A stretch of DNA of 64,000 bases from Spisula solida (GCA_947247005.1 OX365956.1:13722089-13786088), one strand, 5' to 3'; positions 22,976-35,631 are shown, numbered from the stretch's first letter. The notes: generated by a model not told the origin, from the sequence alone. Numbers and translations: made by a program.

Positions 22976-24435
22976 GCGAGAACAAAAAGGCACAGAAAAT
23001 ATACAACTTCACTCGAAAAGGCGCGGAACATACATGTTGATGAAGAAGGCGTCTCAAAAGAAAAATTATGATACTATATTCAACATGCTGATCACTATGA
23101 CTGGATTGTACAAATTTTCCATAAACTACACACATAATAATTGTCTGGCGTGGCTAAACACAAGCGGTATAAGTCAACTTTTTGTTACGTTACAAAGAAA
23201 CATATTGATAATATATACTAGTATTTCATTCTTATTAACTGTCTGGGTGAATTGAAGTTTATCATAGTAAATACTAGTTCGAGAGTTACGCTTTGAACCG
23301 CTGCAGAAACATATGTACACTACTAGTTTGCGCTCTGTAAAAGACATATCGACAAAAAGTCGTAAGCCCTCTGTAAACAATGCCTGACAATAAATTATTT
23401 ACAGGAAACGTCTTGGAAAATGTTCCATTTTCATGTACGGAAGCATAATGGAGTCGACCACGCATATTACAAATGTGGACACTTCAATTTCCGTACACGA
23501 ACGAGAAACGTCGGCAGCTAGCTCATGTAAGCGAATGGTCCTTGGTTCGTGCCCGGGTTTGCCCAACGTATATAATCACATTAACCCTTAAAACGTCCCA
23601 AAGAGTGTTCTGAAACCTCAATGAATACGAGGAAGTATGCTTCAAAGGAGGGGGTTATGTAGAACTGTTGGTAGGATTTAATAACTATTATGGTAGTAAA
23701 TTGTGTATTACACACATATATATATATCAAATTAAGCCCCTGTTGGTTTGTTGATTGTCTCATGTGGCGAGAAGCTGTCTTCATAGAGTGAGCGTTCAAT
23801 CTCATACATGTATTTAACTTAATGGATTTCGAGTACATGTTACTTGATAAAGATATATACATATGTTCTTTTATTGATCTACTTCAGTTGTATATGTACA
23901 GTATGACTAGAAGACATTTGGCTTCATGCACGACATGTCTGCTCACCATTGCCGTACGTAAACATACGAAGATTTCTGACCAGTGTCCTTATCGTCACAC
24001 TCATTGCTTTTGAAAATATATCCAGGATTAACCCCGCCATTAATCATAATGTTTCATCTCTTTGAACACATTGGGTTCACTGGGGATTTAAAAAATGTAT
24101 TACTTGGCTGTGCGTGTTATGTAACGTTCAGACTTGTGAATCGTCTTCCACAATGTCGCTACACATCATAAACAGAGACAAATTGTGACGAATTATGCAT
24201 ACTATTATGGTTTTGTCTCAATGTATCTACTTTTGCACACGATGGTAGAATTGTCTGAGATATACAACCGAACTTAATGCTGATTGACATTTTTGTAAGT
24301 TATAAACACATGTTGGGGCCTTCTTTATTTCTTTATCCACTGTATAGTTAAAAAGAATACAGTAAATAACTAAACTATGCTTTCACTGTGCCTTCTTGTT
24401 ACATTGTGTTTATTTTGTATATGTGATTTTGAAGC

Positions 24436-24510
24436 TTAAAGGGACTGTCTCACATATTAGTGTATTGTTATGCTACGCGCTGTAAAATGAGGGGAGTCAA
24501 AATAAAAATA
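24436..24510. mobile_element. TTAAAGGGACTGTCTCACA terminus
   Basis: CTTAAAGGGACTGTCTCACA at 24436 resembles the left end of the element at 33357 and a fragment at about 37597 (CTTAAAGCGACTAGCTCACA). It sits at the junction between blocks A and B. The other end was not found. Confidence 0.4.
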
Positions 24511-27500
24511 AAATGCGATTGACCAGACGCAATTGACACAATTTATTATTTTATAATGTTCATATTACAATTTAGCTAAATACTTCTACTTCTGATACGA
24601 AGATTACGTGTGCTTATTTTTTACTATTTACAACAGTTTGCATTTGTTAGTACAAATCTAGTATTGATCGACGTCTCATTCCTTAAATTACATATTTGTA
24701 GATAAATATTCTGCGACGATCGTTAGAACATCCCTTTTCCTAGCGACGCTGCATACGATTCCTCGCCATTTCGAGTGACGAAATAAGGAATTCAAATGGT
24801 TAATTCAAGTTCTTATGTTTAAGTTGCTCTTAAAATATGTATACACTTGAATATTAAATGCTACGCAGTGGTTCAAATACAGACATTTCTGCAAAGTGTT
24901 ACTGCCAAACATTACTTTAAAATACACACAAACTTCGATTTTATACTTTTACAAGTCATTGAAGACAACATTAAAGGCTTAGCAAAGAAAGTACATTTAA
25001 GAGAATACTAGTATTAGAAATTGGACGTTTTTAGAACCAACCGACGAAAATTTAATGTAGATCACATACAAAGAGCAAAAACAGGAAATAGAACGAGTTG
25101 CTCGTATGATGAACATGGATTATAGGGAACAACGCGGGACACACACGTGCACACTGGATGGGGCACATAATTAAGACCGAAATTATAATCCCAACACCTG
25201 CATCAATTTGTAAAGAAAGTGTTTATAGGATCAGACATATCAACAACGCAATGTAGATATCTTGGGAAAGGACAAACATAAAGTTGGGGACAACATACAT
25301 GTACAATCCTATGCCTTTGTTTCTGCTTTTCAAAAAAGAAAACTGATTTATACCACATAATATTATGACTGCTACTAATTATTGTACATACGAATGTGTA
25401 TTTCGTAAATTATCATCGAATAGTCTTGTATAGTTTGTTTTTATATTTCGTATACATGTAAGGGCTGAATGCCATTTGTACAATAACGGTTTGATTTGAA
25501 GACTTATAATGTCCGATAAATGAATATTTGACAAACAACTTAGTTTATGATCATAAAATACAACATGCTTATAAAATGGTACACGATAAACGACAAGAGG
25601 AATAGATGTACATGTATATAAATAATGTAAGTTTTACATGCAAATATGACATGTTACACTCACTAACATACAAATGATTGTATACTGGACTGGGTTTGTA
25701 CATTCTGTAAAAAAGCATAAAATACATTTATTATTCTCCTATATAAGAAACGTACCACTTCATGAAATGCAATTATAAAGGTCAGCACACGTTTTATGTA
25801 TGATGAGTGAAAATCACATTAAGAGAGAAAACAGGGAAATAATTGCGTTGTGTGGTTCCATAGCCTCTGAAAACGATGTTCGTTCTCATTGTTATAAATG
25901 CCCGAAGACGTATATAAGCAATATACAGACAATCTCGCGTGAATTACACATTTCTCAACACATGATATGTTTCTGGCGAAGCGTCCGTGTTAAACTATGA
26001 ATAATAAATACCATAATTACGATTTTCCCTAGAAAAAAGACCGTCTGCCTGTAGCAACATTTTTAAAAAGATAGTCACGTATTACATACATCCTGTAATA
26101 GCCTCGTTCTGAAATGAAGGTCACGTAACCTGTTTTGGATTGATGTCTTCAACGTTTCCGCTGTAAACATCTACAAACCGTGATATGATGTGAATAGCGT
26201 ATTTTTTATTTGTAAAAATCACTTGAAACTAGTCTGAGCCTGTAATGTAAATACATAACATAAATTGACTACAACTGTATTTATAAATTTCGTTTGACTG
26301 TCAAATGGCACTTTTGTCTATTTGACACAATAGTTGACACTCTTTTGATTTTGATAATGCTTTTCTATCTTTGTTCACTTGGATTATGTCTAAATAAAGC
26401 TGTAATTGAAAAATTGAAAATAATTTATAAGTATTTGCTCTATTGAAAGTTTCTATGTCACTCTACCTACCCTGTAAATATTTATCAATTAATCTATAAA
26501 CTGCCTAGTTGAATTTAATTAGCTCTGAACCGCTGCTGAATATATATGGACATTTTTGCGTTGTGTACAAGACATATCGACATAGAAAATCGTCGAGCCT
26601 GACAATAAATTATTTACAGGAAACGTCTTGGAAAACGTTCCATGTTTATGCATGGTAGCATCACAGAGTCGTCCACGCATTTGACAAATTTGGACACTTC
26701 AATTTCCGTTCAATAAGGTTTCTTGCAATACTTTTCTTTCTAGAGGCATTGTCTTTCAATTCCAATATTTGTGTATTTGTAATTAATGCTGACATTTGTT
26801 CTACTTGCTTGTTGTCTCAGACATTGGGGTGTCAAACGGGATGTATCAAGCGTACATTGTTAGTTTAATTTGTTTCGTGTTAAGTATACATTGTAACCAT
26901 TTATGCCATATGTACATGTAGCTCCCTAGTGGTTTATTGTATTGGTCACGAGGCTTTCTAGTTGTTTGTCCCATTATTCATGCTTATCTGATGCGAAGAG
27001 TAGTAGCTGTCTTCCAAGTGTGGGCGTTCAGTGTTATATCTACCGAATTGTTCCCTTATACTTCTTCAGTCGTATATTATCGTAACTCCACCATGTTAGA
27101 TGTACACGTTATTTCCGTTTAAGATTTGTGTGATTAAGTATCCGCATATAACCGCATTACTTGTGTGGGGGACTTGGAAGAACATTGTAGAAGTATAGTA
27201 GGGTTGCATAGACAAATTATGTATGGACGTATGTCACAATTAGATGTATGTAATAAAGTAATTTAGTTCCATTTAAAATACAATTGAAATTGTTTGGCAA
27301 GCACATGTTTAATGTCCATTATATAAATTAAGATGAATTTTGAATTTTATAATGTTTGAAGTTATCTAAATATGTACATTTATTTCATTATTGGTTTCAT
27401 TGGCATTGTCCAGTGCTTACGTTATCGTGATTGAGTCAAACATATATCTATTAAAGCTAGAGTTGTTGTCCTTTGCTAGAAATATGTGTATTGTTGTTGT

Positions 27501-28259
27501 ATGTTGCTCCACCTGTGTTCAATGTCGTTGTCAATTAGTAATGTAGGCTTCCATTTTCGCCAGATATATTATAGTATTGGAGTACTATGGCATTTGCATA
27601 TTAGGGCTTATAATCAATAATTATTCATTGTTAATAAACTCACCAAATTATGATACATTAATATTTGTACCACTATTAGAAATTCGTGAAATTTGAATTT
27701 ACTAGTGAGAAAAGTACTAACTGTCGCTCATCATTGTAATGACGTGCTTACAACATGAATTCTGATCAAGGTTGCCACAATTTCTTACCATAATCCATGT
27801 CCTCATACTGGTTTAATAGCTGCAGAAAAAATATCAAGAATTTTCGGTGCAAGTAATAATTATGTTTCATCTCTTTTGAACAGGTTGGGTCCACTGGGAA
27901 TGGAATATAACTTGGCTGTGCGTGTTTTGTAACTTTCAGACTTGTGAATCGTCTTCCACAATGTCGCTACACATCATAAACGGAGACAAATCGTGACGAA
28001 CTATGCAGACTATTATAGTTTTGTCTCTGTATACTTTCAGAAAGCAATATATATCCGTATACTGTTTTTGTAGTGTGTTGCTGTGTTGGTAATCATTTAA
28101 TGTTTGGTCGTCCTTGTAACTCGTTCTTGTCTGCTGGATCCTGTTCCGGATTTGTTTGACTGACTGAAGCGACAGACTGTCAGAGTGGGATGTCCTTTAT
28201 TGTAGCTTTTCAGTTGTATTTTTGTTCTTTTTTTGTAATTGTCCATTGTATGGCCATGT

Positions 28260-29765
28260 GTTCTTTGTCTTTCTTTTTCGTGTCTTCATTTTGTACCTTT
28301 CTGACCTGCTTTTCCGTTGAGTCCTGCTTCGCCTTTTTTCTTCTAGTTCGACATTACAACATAACTTTCTAGTAAATGGGCTACATTTGCTTTGTAGTAT
28401 TACTACTATCAACTATAATGATATCTTAAACATTTAATCGAATGGCAACAATTTTTCATTTTACTTGGACCACTTCAATACAGAGGTTGGAACTGTTCCT
28501 TTACAGTTTGTTTATTTTGTTTTCCTGCTCATTCCCCCATGTCTGATGTGTTATTATATTTATGTTCACAATAATTATAACTGATGTCCGAAGCAGCAGG
28601 TGTATACAATTCACAGGCACACATTATTTTGTAATCAATTTGATAGTGTAGCACACAGACAATCCAAAGCGACACAGAAACGACGGCAGCACATAGAACG
28701 ACCCATCCACATCCCCAAAAAATGGAAATTTCAAGCAAGCCTATTTACTCACTCCGAAATGAATGCCACACTGTGGACTTCGAATTATGTGCATAATCAG
28801 CCATAAAGGGGGGTAATTATAAATGATAACTAAACTGTAGTGAAGTACGGAGAGACTTTTACAGCCGCCACACGGCACTTAACACCTGCTGCAGTGATAA
28901 GTAAATACTGTAGCACAAAGACAATCCAAAGCCACACAGAAACGACGACAGCGCCTAGCCATCCACAAAAAAGTCAGACATAGAACGAACCATCCATATC
29001 CCCAAAAAATGGATATTTCAAGCAAGCCTATATACTCACTCCGCAATGGAGGACATAATGTGGACTTCGAAGTAAGTGCATTATTAAACACATAATTAGA
29101 TACATGTAACATTAGCATTTACATATTTACCTTAGATAAGCAGCATCACCAGGACACCAATAAAAAGTACACGGAAACATATCATAACATACAAATCACT
29201 AGTCCGGTTGCTCTCAAATATTTCTATGACATTACTTCATGTATGGCAATACAACTTGTCGAATATCATTGAATTAGTTAAAAAGGCATAATAATTATTA
29301 CATCGAATCGACCGTATGCTAGAATAACTGACCGGAACACATCTTCGTCGATATATGGTGGACGTCAAACTGGTTATCAACTTAAATTCCTTTGTTGGTC
29401 ACTTTAGCTTTTCACAAAAGTGAACGTCAGTGGCGTTGTATTTCCTGTGGCGTTCAAACTATCTGTTAATCAAACACATCTCCGTAACATGATTCGTCGT
29501 AGTTTGATAGGACACGGTTCATGGCATGCTGAAGCCCCTCGCGGGTCACTGTACTGAGCTGTGTCTTCATCATTAACAAAATGTAATCAATATAATATAG
29601 CTATGTGTACAACCGTAATAAAGATTTGTCAAAAGTAATATAACGTGCACAATAAACTTCAACGTTAATAACATGAACAGATGAACATGACTGAATATAT
29701 AGCATTATGTTTGTATCACCTCTAATATTCCGTCTTTCATCATATAAGCAACACATTGTGGTTAT
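28260..29765 (-). other. Segment found only in block B, with an internal direct duplication and membrane-like frames
   Basis: About 28640-28800 and 28905-29080 are direct duplicates (shared ATTTCAAGCAAGCCTAT and ATCCCCAAAAAATGGA). On the minus strand each copy reads GLLEISIFWG(C/Y)GW followed by a hydrophobic, possibly membrane-spanning stretch. In the lower copy this runs VVLCAAVVSVSLWIVCVL into a short polar tail ending DMGE at a stop (28529); in the upper copy a 26-bp insertion shifts the frame. A CGGAGTGAGT donor-like site precedes each. It could be a duplicated last exon of an unknown membrane protein or chance; splice support is weak. Confidence 0.3.
29466..29573 (-). CDS. Short coding-like ORF or exon, function unknown
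   Basis: From ATG at 29573 (or 29570) to a stop at 29466 the frame reads MMKTQLSTVTREGLQHAMNR and then VLSNYDESCYGDVFD. Its base composition is much less AT-rich than the surroundings and codon third positions look coding-like. It lies in the block-B-only segment upstream (on the minus strand) of the duplicated membrane-like frames. There is no clear splice donor and no recognised domain. It may be a relic or a real small exon. Confidence 0.25.
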   Translation of the reverse strand: MMKTQLSTVTREGLQHAMNRVLSNYDESCYGDVFD

Positions 29766-30778
29766 TTATAAGCGTCATTTCGGTACAAACAAACAAAGAT
29801 AAGTTCAAATGACTTCTCTGTTATCGGACCAAGTTTTAACGAGATGCCAGTATATTATTAGCGTTAACTATGTAATAACATTCCTGTTTTATTGTCCTTA
29901 TGTACCAGATTTCAAGTCCATTGTAATAAAATGAGAATAAGGTCCGTATTTGCACTAATGTATACCGAGACAATGTTCTTTGAATATAGGGTAAGTAAAC
30001 TCATGTTCCTCAGTGGCATAGACTTTATATACATAATATATTGCTTAAAATACAGTTATTGTAATGTTTGGTTGCAAAATGTCGTATGAGCGTACAAAAT
30101 GAACGAATGACTTATTATATTGTATAAAATCAAGAAGTACATTCTCTTTGTCCTAGGCTGGGACCTGTAATAACCCCGAAGTGGATGTATGTACATAAAG
30201 GATTCAGCTAAACCGGGGTTTTACGTACGAATAGTCAGGTGAATGTTTGCTTCCTGGTCTGTGTCGTTTTCGAGTGGTGGGCATTGTGTCGTGTAATTGC
30301 GGTATGTGTTATTTGTTTCATGTTTTCTTTTCTTGACTGTTTAAATTGTGTGCTGCCTACCATGTCCGAATTAATCTTTGTTGAAACAACACATTTAACT
30401 TTTACGATACAATATACATGTATAGCCAGATATATTTTCACGGATATCGATATGTCTACAACGTAGTACAACATGCTATATCGCTTGCCTGGTACATGTA
30501 TTTCAGCGTATTTTCGATCCAATATCTCTCCTTAAGGTATATTTTGGTAATGTTTCCTTATTGCCTTCGTGTGACCACTCAATATCGGTACATGGTGAAT
30601 AATTTAAATGTATGTACTTAATCTCTAAATTGGAATTACTCACTTAATCACAATGCGATGGTGTTAGCAATGAGGAAATTATTCATGCTACAACTTCGAT
30701 TTTTTCCATGGCAACATATGCATACAGTTCCATGTTTATAGCTCGACAGTAAGGGGGTAATTTGTTACGTGTACTATG

Positions 30779-30962
30779 TTATAGTTAGAACATATTAAGT
30801 AAATTTTAATGATTAAAAAGGGCGGAGCGAGCGAAGATTGGCCGATAGAAAGTAGCGCCAACGCATGACGTAAAGTCTGTGAAGAGAAAATTTTAATGAT
30901 TAAATTTTCAGTTAACCGCCAAAATGCGGCGTTTTCATTGGCTCATAATGTAGGTTATATTT
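30779..30962. repeat. About 180-bp insert unique to block B
   Basis: The corresponding place in block A (about 21555) goes directly from the TACTAT text to TATTTT. The insert is locally GC-richer (GGGCGGAGCGAGCGAAGATT; AACCGCCAAAATGCGGCG) and holds TTTTAATGATTAAA twice. Such ATTGGC/GGGCGG text can resemble promoter boxes but there is no gene next to it. Confidence 0.5.
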
Positions 30963-32682
30963 TAAAATATTTTATCTTTTAACCAATATAGCACAAGCGT
31001 AGAATATACTATAAACAATGCTATACAGCATAGTGTTGATGCTACAATTAAGCACACCACCACCTCTTACGTGTGACTAAACAATAACAGTAAGTTATAT
31101 GTCTTAGAAGCGGGACATCGACCGTTCGAATGCCAATCTGATGGACATGTTGTCGATTCGTCATGTTTTCAAACAGCGCTTATTATTTGCCTACTTGCCC
31201 GTGTATGACATTAAAAGACAGGAGTGGGCAAGTAATATGCTGATGAAGTAAGTGCTTCAAATGAACAATTATAGTATGATCATTTACGATACTCATCCTC
31301 GAGTACACTATGATCGCACTGTACAAATAGTTCCACAAATTGCACAAACAATAATTGTCTGTTGTGGCCAAACAAAGACGCCATAAGTAAACATATGTGT
31401 TACGATACAAAGACACATATTGATTAAATATACGTACTTGAATTTCATACTTATTAACCGTTTCCTGTCTGGTTAAATTGAATTTATCATATTATATACT
31501 AGTTCGAGTTACGTTTTGAACCGCTGCACAAACATATATGGACACAATTATTTTGCAATGTGTACAAGATACATCGACAAAAAAAGTCGTGAGCCCCCTG
31601 TAGACAATGCCTGACAATAAATTATTTACAGGAAACGTCTTGGAAAGTGTTCCATTTCCATGTATGGAAGCATAATTGAGTCGACCACGCATATAACAAA
31701 TGTGGACACTTCAATTTCCGTTCACGTATGAGAAACGTTTATTGTGCCCTACTTATCTATCTAGAGGCATTGTCTTCAGAGTCCTATACTTGTGTGTGTA
31801 ATTATTGCTGACATTGTTTCTACTTGCTGATTGTCTCATACGTTGCAGAGTTGTACAATATAATATCTCTTATGTATATTGTTAATGTTATTTGAATCGT
31901 GTATAAGCATCAGCGTGTGAGTAGCACAGTGTATAAGATTTAATTACCAATATGATAGAAACTCGTGTTGGCGGTCGGCAGCTAGCTCCTGTTAGCGAAG
32001 GGTCCAGGGTTCGTGCCCCGGTTCACCCAACGTAAAATATTCACATTACACCCTTAGAATGTCCAAAGGAGGTTCTGAAACTTCAATGAATACGAGGATG
32101 AATTCTTCGAAGGAGGGAGTGAATGTAGAACTGTTTGTAGGATTTAATAACTTTTATGGTAGTAGATTGTGTATTACATATTTATATCAAATTTAGCCCC
32201 TGTTGGTTCGCTCGGCCACGTGTCATTCTGCTTGTTTATCCCATCATTCATGATTGTGTCATGAGGCGAGAAGCTGTCTTCACAGAGTGAGCGTTCAATG
32301 TAATATTTAACTTAATCAATTTATAGTACATGTTACTTGATAAAGATATTTATCTTCTTTTATAGATCTACTTCAGTTCTATATGAAAAGTAGGACAAGA
32401 AGATATTTTGCTACATGCACTACATGTATGCTCGACCCTCGTACGTAAACAGACGATACTTTCTGACCAGTGGCCTTGTTGTTACACTCATTGCTTTTGA
32501 AAATACATCCCGGATTTACCGCGCCATTAATCATGATTGTATTTCATCTCTTTTGAACAAGCCGAGTAGTCCACTGGGAATTGAATATGACTTGACTGTG
32601 TGTGTTTTGAAACTTTTGAAATTCTTACATTTTGAATATTCTTGGTTATCTCTCAGTTATGGTGGGAAGTTTTGCCATGTAT

Positions 32683-33110
32683 TGTTAGACTACGAGCGTT
32701 CATGTTTTGTCCTTGCGATGATGACGTCATGGTTTGTTAGACTATGTTAACAATGACAAGCGTACTTCATGTGTAGTCCTAGCGATGAACATGACGTCAT
32801 GGCTTGCTAGACTACGCAAAGAATGACGAGCGTACATGTGTAGTCCTAGCGATGTACAAGACGTCATGGCTTGCTAGACTACGTAAAGAAAGACGAGTGT
32901 TTATGTGTAGTCCTAGCGATGTACAAGACGTCATGGCTTGCTAGACTACGTAAAGAATGACGAGTGTTTATGTGTAGTCCTAGCGATGTACAAGACGTCA
33001 TGGCTTGCTAGACTACGTAAAGAATGACGAGCGTACATGTGTAGTCCTAGCAATGTGCATGACGTCATGTTTTGTTTGACTACGTAAAGAATGACCAGCA
33101 TACATGATTC
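32683..33110 (+). repeat. 67-bp tandem repeat with GACGTCAT cores, about 6 units
   Basis: GACGTCAT occurs at 32723, 32793, 32860, 32927, 32994 and 33061: one 70-base step and then exact 67-base steps. Each unit also has GTAGTCCTAGCGATG and TTGCTAGACTACGTAAAGAA. The 111-codon ORF ending at 32750 runs into it and is not taken as a gene. Confidence 0.9.
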
Positions 33111-33356
33111 TGTTGCGAAAGAAGACGATACAGATAAAATTTAATTATAGTGGATCCATCACGAGTTGTCGATTGATAACTTATATTCAACGAGTTGTGG
33201 AAATTTTATTTAGAGAGCCCCTGGCAAGCCTTTAACATTTCCTGAACGTGTTTAATATATTGTTAATTTTATATCATTTAACAACTAGCGTTAAATTCGT
33301 TTATGACACAAATAATACGAAAATACACATATTCAATTGACAAACAGACTCCGTTT

Positions 33357-33905
33357 TTTAAAGGTGCTGCCTCACAGATTGGGCTAAAATTTTTGTATAT
33401 CGTGATTTTCCAACCTAACCATGTATTGATGTAATAGAAAGCCACTGATGGTTGCTTAATGGAAGATTTGTTGCAAATAAGCAATTTTACCACTTTCGAT
33501 ATCGCCCACTGAGTATTTTTTTGTTTAAAAAAAGCACTAAGTTTCCTTCTAACATGCTTTGTGAATAATGTAATTCACACGTGATCAAACTGTAACATCA
33601 ACAAACTACAGCGTAAACATCAGTGAGGTGTTTGGTTCGATTTTCGATTTGTTTTCATCAAATGCGAACAAATTTCAGCCCATTTAAGTAATAGTAGTGT
33701 TAATTCTATAGGGTATTAATACCCTATAGAATGTTTTATGTAAAAATACTAAAAAACTACCAAATGTCGAAGTTTCTAAAGTTATTTTAGATGTCAGTGT
33801 GGTTGTTTATGGGATATACAGCCAAATATACCAAAATTATGCGAATATTTGACAATTTTATTTTATTTTTGCAATACACCAATATGGGAGGCATTCCCTT
33901 TAAAC
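33357..33905. mobile_element. About 545-bp inverted-repeat element with TTTAAA edges
   Basis: Left end TTTAAAGGTGCTGCCTCACA, right end (reversed) TTTAAAGGGAATGCCTCCCA. A TTAA target duplication, as made by piggyBac-type elements, fits the edges (TTAA|AGG ... CCT|TTAA) but the edges could also be part of the TIR. There is no transposase-like ORF, so it would be non-autonomous. Confidence 0.6.
33703..33732. repeat. Perfect 30-bp palindrome
   Basis: ATTCTATAGGGTATT is followed immediately by its exact reverse complement with no spacer. It sits inside the element at 33357-33905. Confidence 0.95.
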
Positions 33906-34555
33906 GACGCCAAACATATCACCAGTCAAGGGGTATTATGACGTCAATTAGAAGATAAGAGTGACGTCATTTGAACTTTATACTAGTGAAGTATAAAAAT
34001 ATACGCACTCCTTTTACGCAAAGTCATGTAATTGAATAATTTTACCCCTGATATATTTATAAGTAATCATGCTTTCAAATATATGTAGAAGCTTTAGTTT
34101 GCCCGTCGCAGGATTTATCAAATACCTCGTCATACCAATTCGTTGTTCAAATAAGATATATAATCAAAACTTGTACATCAAAAATCATAACCTACCATAT
34201 TGAGCTTCATTAGTATTATTACTGTTACTATTGGTTATGTTAAGTGTTTAAGTCTGTGGTATTTGCATTCGCTGTAACAAGAGCAACAGCAACCAAAACA
34301 CATACTTTGGCAATACCCCACCATATATTGTGATCGTTACATCAATTCTACACTCTCATACAAACCTAATAATCAGCTAAACTTCAACTGTTTTAATTGT
34401 TTTTGTGCTAGAATATTTCAAATTTCAATAGCAACACTTGAATTATTTAATTATAATTCGTTTGCTTACGTTTACCTGTAGACAAGAGGTACACTAAGAT
34501 CTTGCTGGAAGGAGTGTTTCAGGTCTATAAAGATTACTTACTTATTGCGTATGGC
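33906..34555. other. Unique AT-rich DNA, no gene seen
   Basis: No exon or repeat recognised. Confidence 0.5.
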
Positions 34556-34690
34556 TTATGGGTCATTCAGCTAGGGCATTCAGCTTATTGAAACTAGGTT
34601 ATTTGGCTTAGGTTGTCAGCTTGTCTATTGCTGAAACTATGTAATTTAGCTGAAACTATGTCATTCAGCTTTTTGTGCAACCACACCTAT
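34556..34690 (-). repeat. TCATTCAGCT internal fragment of the GTCAGACAGGGAAGG family
   Basis: The words GGTCATTCAGCT, GGGCATTCAGCT and TGAAACTATGTCATTCAGCT recur here, as in the interior of 35632-35864 (opposite orientation to the copies at 21848 and 52188). Confidence 0.6.
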
Positions 34691-34724
34691 TTATATTTGG
34701 GTGCATATAGCATTGGTGTTGTCC

Positions 34725-35480
34725 GTCCGTCTGTCTGTAGGTCCGTCCATCCGTAACGCAAATATTGTGTGTTGGACTCCTGATGGAATTTCTTCAGACT
34801 TTCACAAATGAACAACCCTAATGTACTGTATAGATGACCGTATAAAAATGGAAGTTTTGCTTCGTCAATTTTTACCTGATACCTGAATTATTTCCCTTTG
34901 CTACGTTTACTTTATACCCCATAATAAAACAATGTTGAAGTTCTCACAAATTGTTGGTTGGAATTTATTAAACATTCACAGATGAACAACCCCAATGTAT
35001 TAGTATAGATGACCGTTAAGGATGAAATTTTTTCTGTTTCAATTTGTTCCATAATTACGGCCCTTTGTTCTTTTTACTAAGTCTATATAACCCATAATGA
35101 AAAATATTGTGTGTTGAACTCTGCACAAACTGTTTGGAAGGATTTTTCAAACTTTCACAAATTCACAATCTAAATGTATAGATGACCGTAAAGGTTGGAA
35201 TTTTTTTTGAGTCAATTTTTATCAGAATTATGGCCCTTTGTTACTTTTACTATATTCCCCACAATGAAACAATTCGTGTGTTGGATGGAATTTCTTCAAA
35301 CTTTCGCAGATAAATAACCCCAATATATAGATGACCGTAAAGGATGGAAATTTCTGCATCGTATTTTCCAGAGTAATGGCCCTTTGTTCTTTTTACTATA
35401 TACACCATAATGAAAAATCTGTTGGTTGGAATGATGGGCCTTTGATATTTTTAATTAATATCATATAGTCCACAATGCTG
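34725..35480 (+). repeat. About 175-bp tandem repeat, 4 units, after a GTCCGTCC tract
   Basis: TAGATGACCGT occurs at 34831, 35006, 35179 and 35328, each with an upstream AACTTTCACAAAT-like and a downstream ATGGCCCTTTGTT motif. The preceding GTCCGTCCGTCTGTCTGT tract resembles the one at 57104. Confidence 0.75.
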
Positions 35481-35631
35481 GAGAAATTCAACAATGATGT
35501 AACCTCAGCCCGGTATTGCCCTCTTCTTCGCATTAGAACTGCTACGTGCTATAATGGGGGCACCCGTGTCCCATGGACACATTTTCAAGTTATTACTTCT
35601 TTTCGTTAACTTTTAGGACTTCATGTAGCTA

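Larger units (their letters stand above)
14860..24440 (+). repeat. Duplicated block A (halves X and Y)
   Basis: Direct repeat of block B (24510-32620). Anchor pairs are 14861/24511, 17081/25621, 18062/26602, 19449/27866, 20323/29925, 21585/30990, 21670/31080 and 23387/31614. Within the block, the first half (X) and second half (Y) are also related: both hold ACAATAAATTATTTACAGGA, at 18062 and 23387, and GTTTCATCTCTTT, at about 19449 and 24052, with matching text around each. No intact gene is conserved between A and B, and ORFs open in one copy carry stops or frameshifts in the other. Confidence 0.85.
24510..32620 (+). repeat. Duplicated block B (halves X and Y)
   Basis: Direct copy of block A. 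It lacks the 1.1-kb element, the 63-bp array, the tRNA-like insert and the 21845-23030 insert, and has its own extra segments at about 28260-29765 and 30779-30962. Homology ends near 32620, just before a 67-bp tandem array. Confidence 0.85.

Noticed and set aside
25800..26000. 66-codon ORF conserved between blocks (17251-17450 counterpart)
   Set aside because: Most differences between the copies change the residue and block A has a stop, so the similarity is just DNA homology.
32415..32750. 111-codon plus-strand ORF
   Set aside because: It straddles the end of block B and the start of the 67-bp array, and the block A counterpart is not open.
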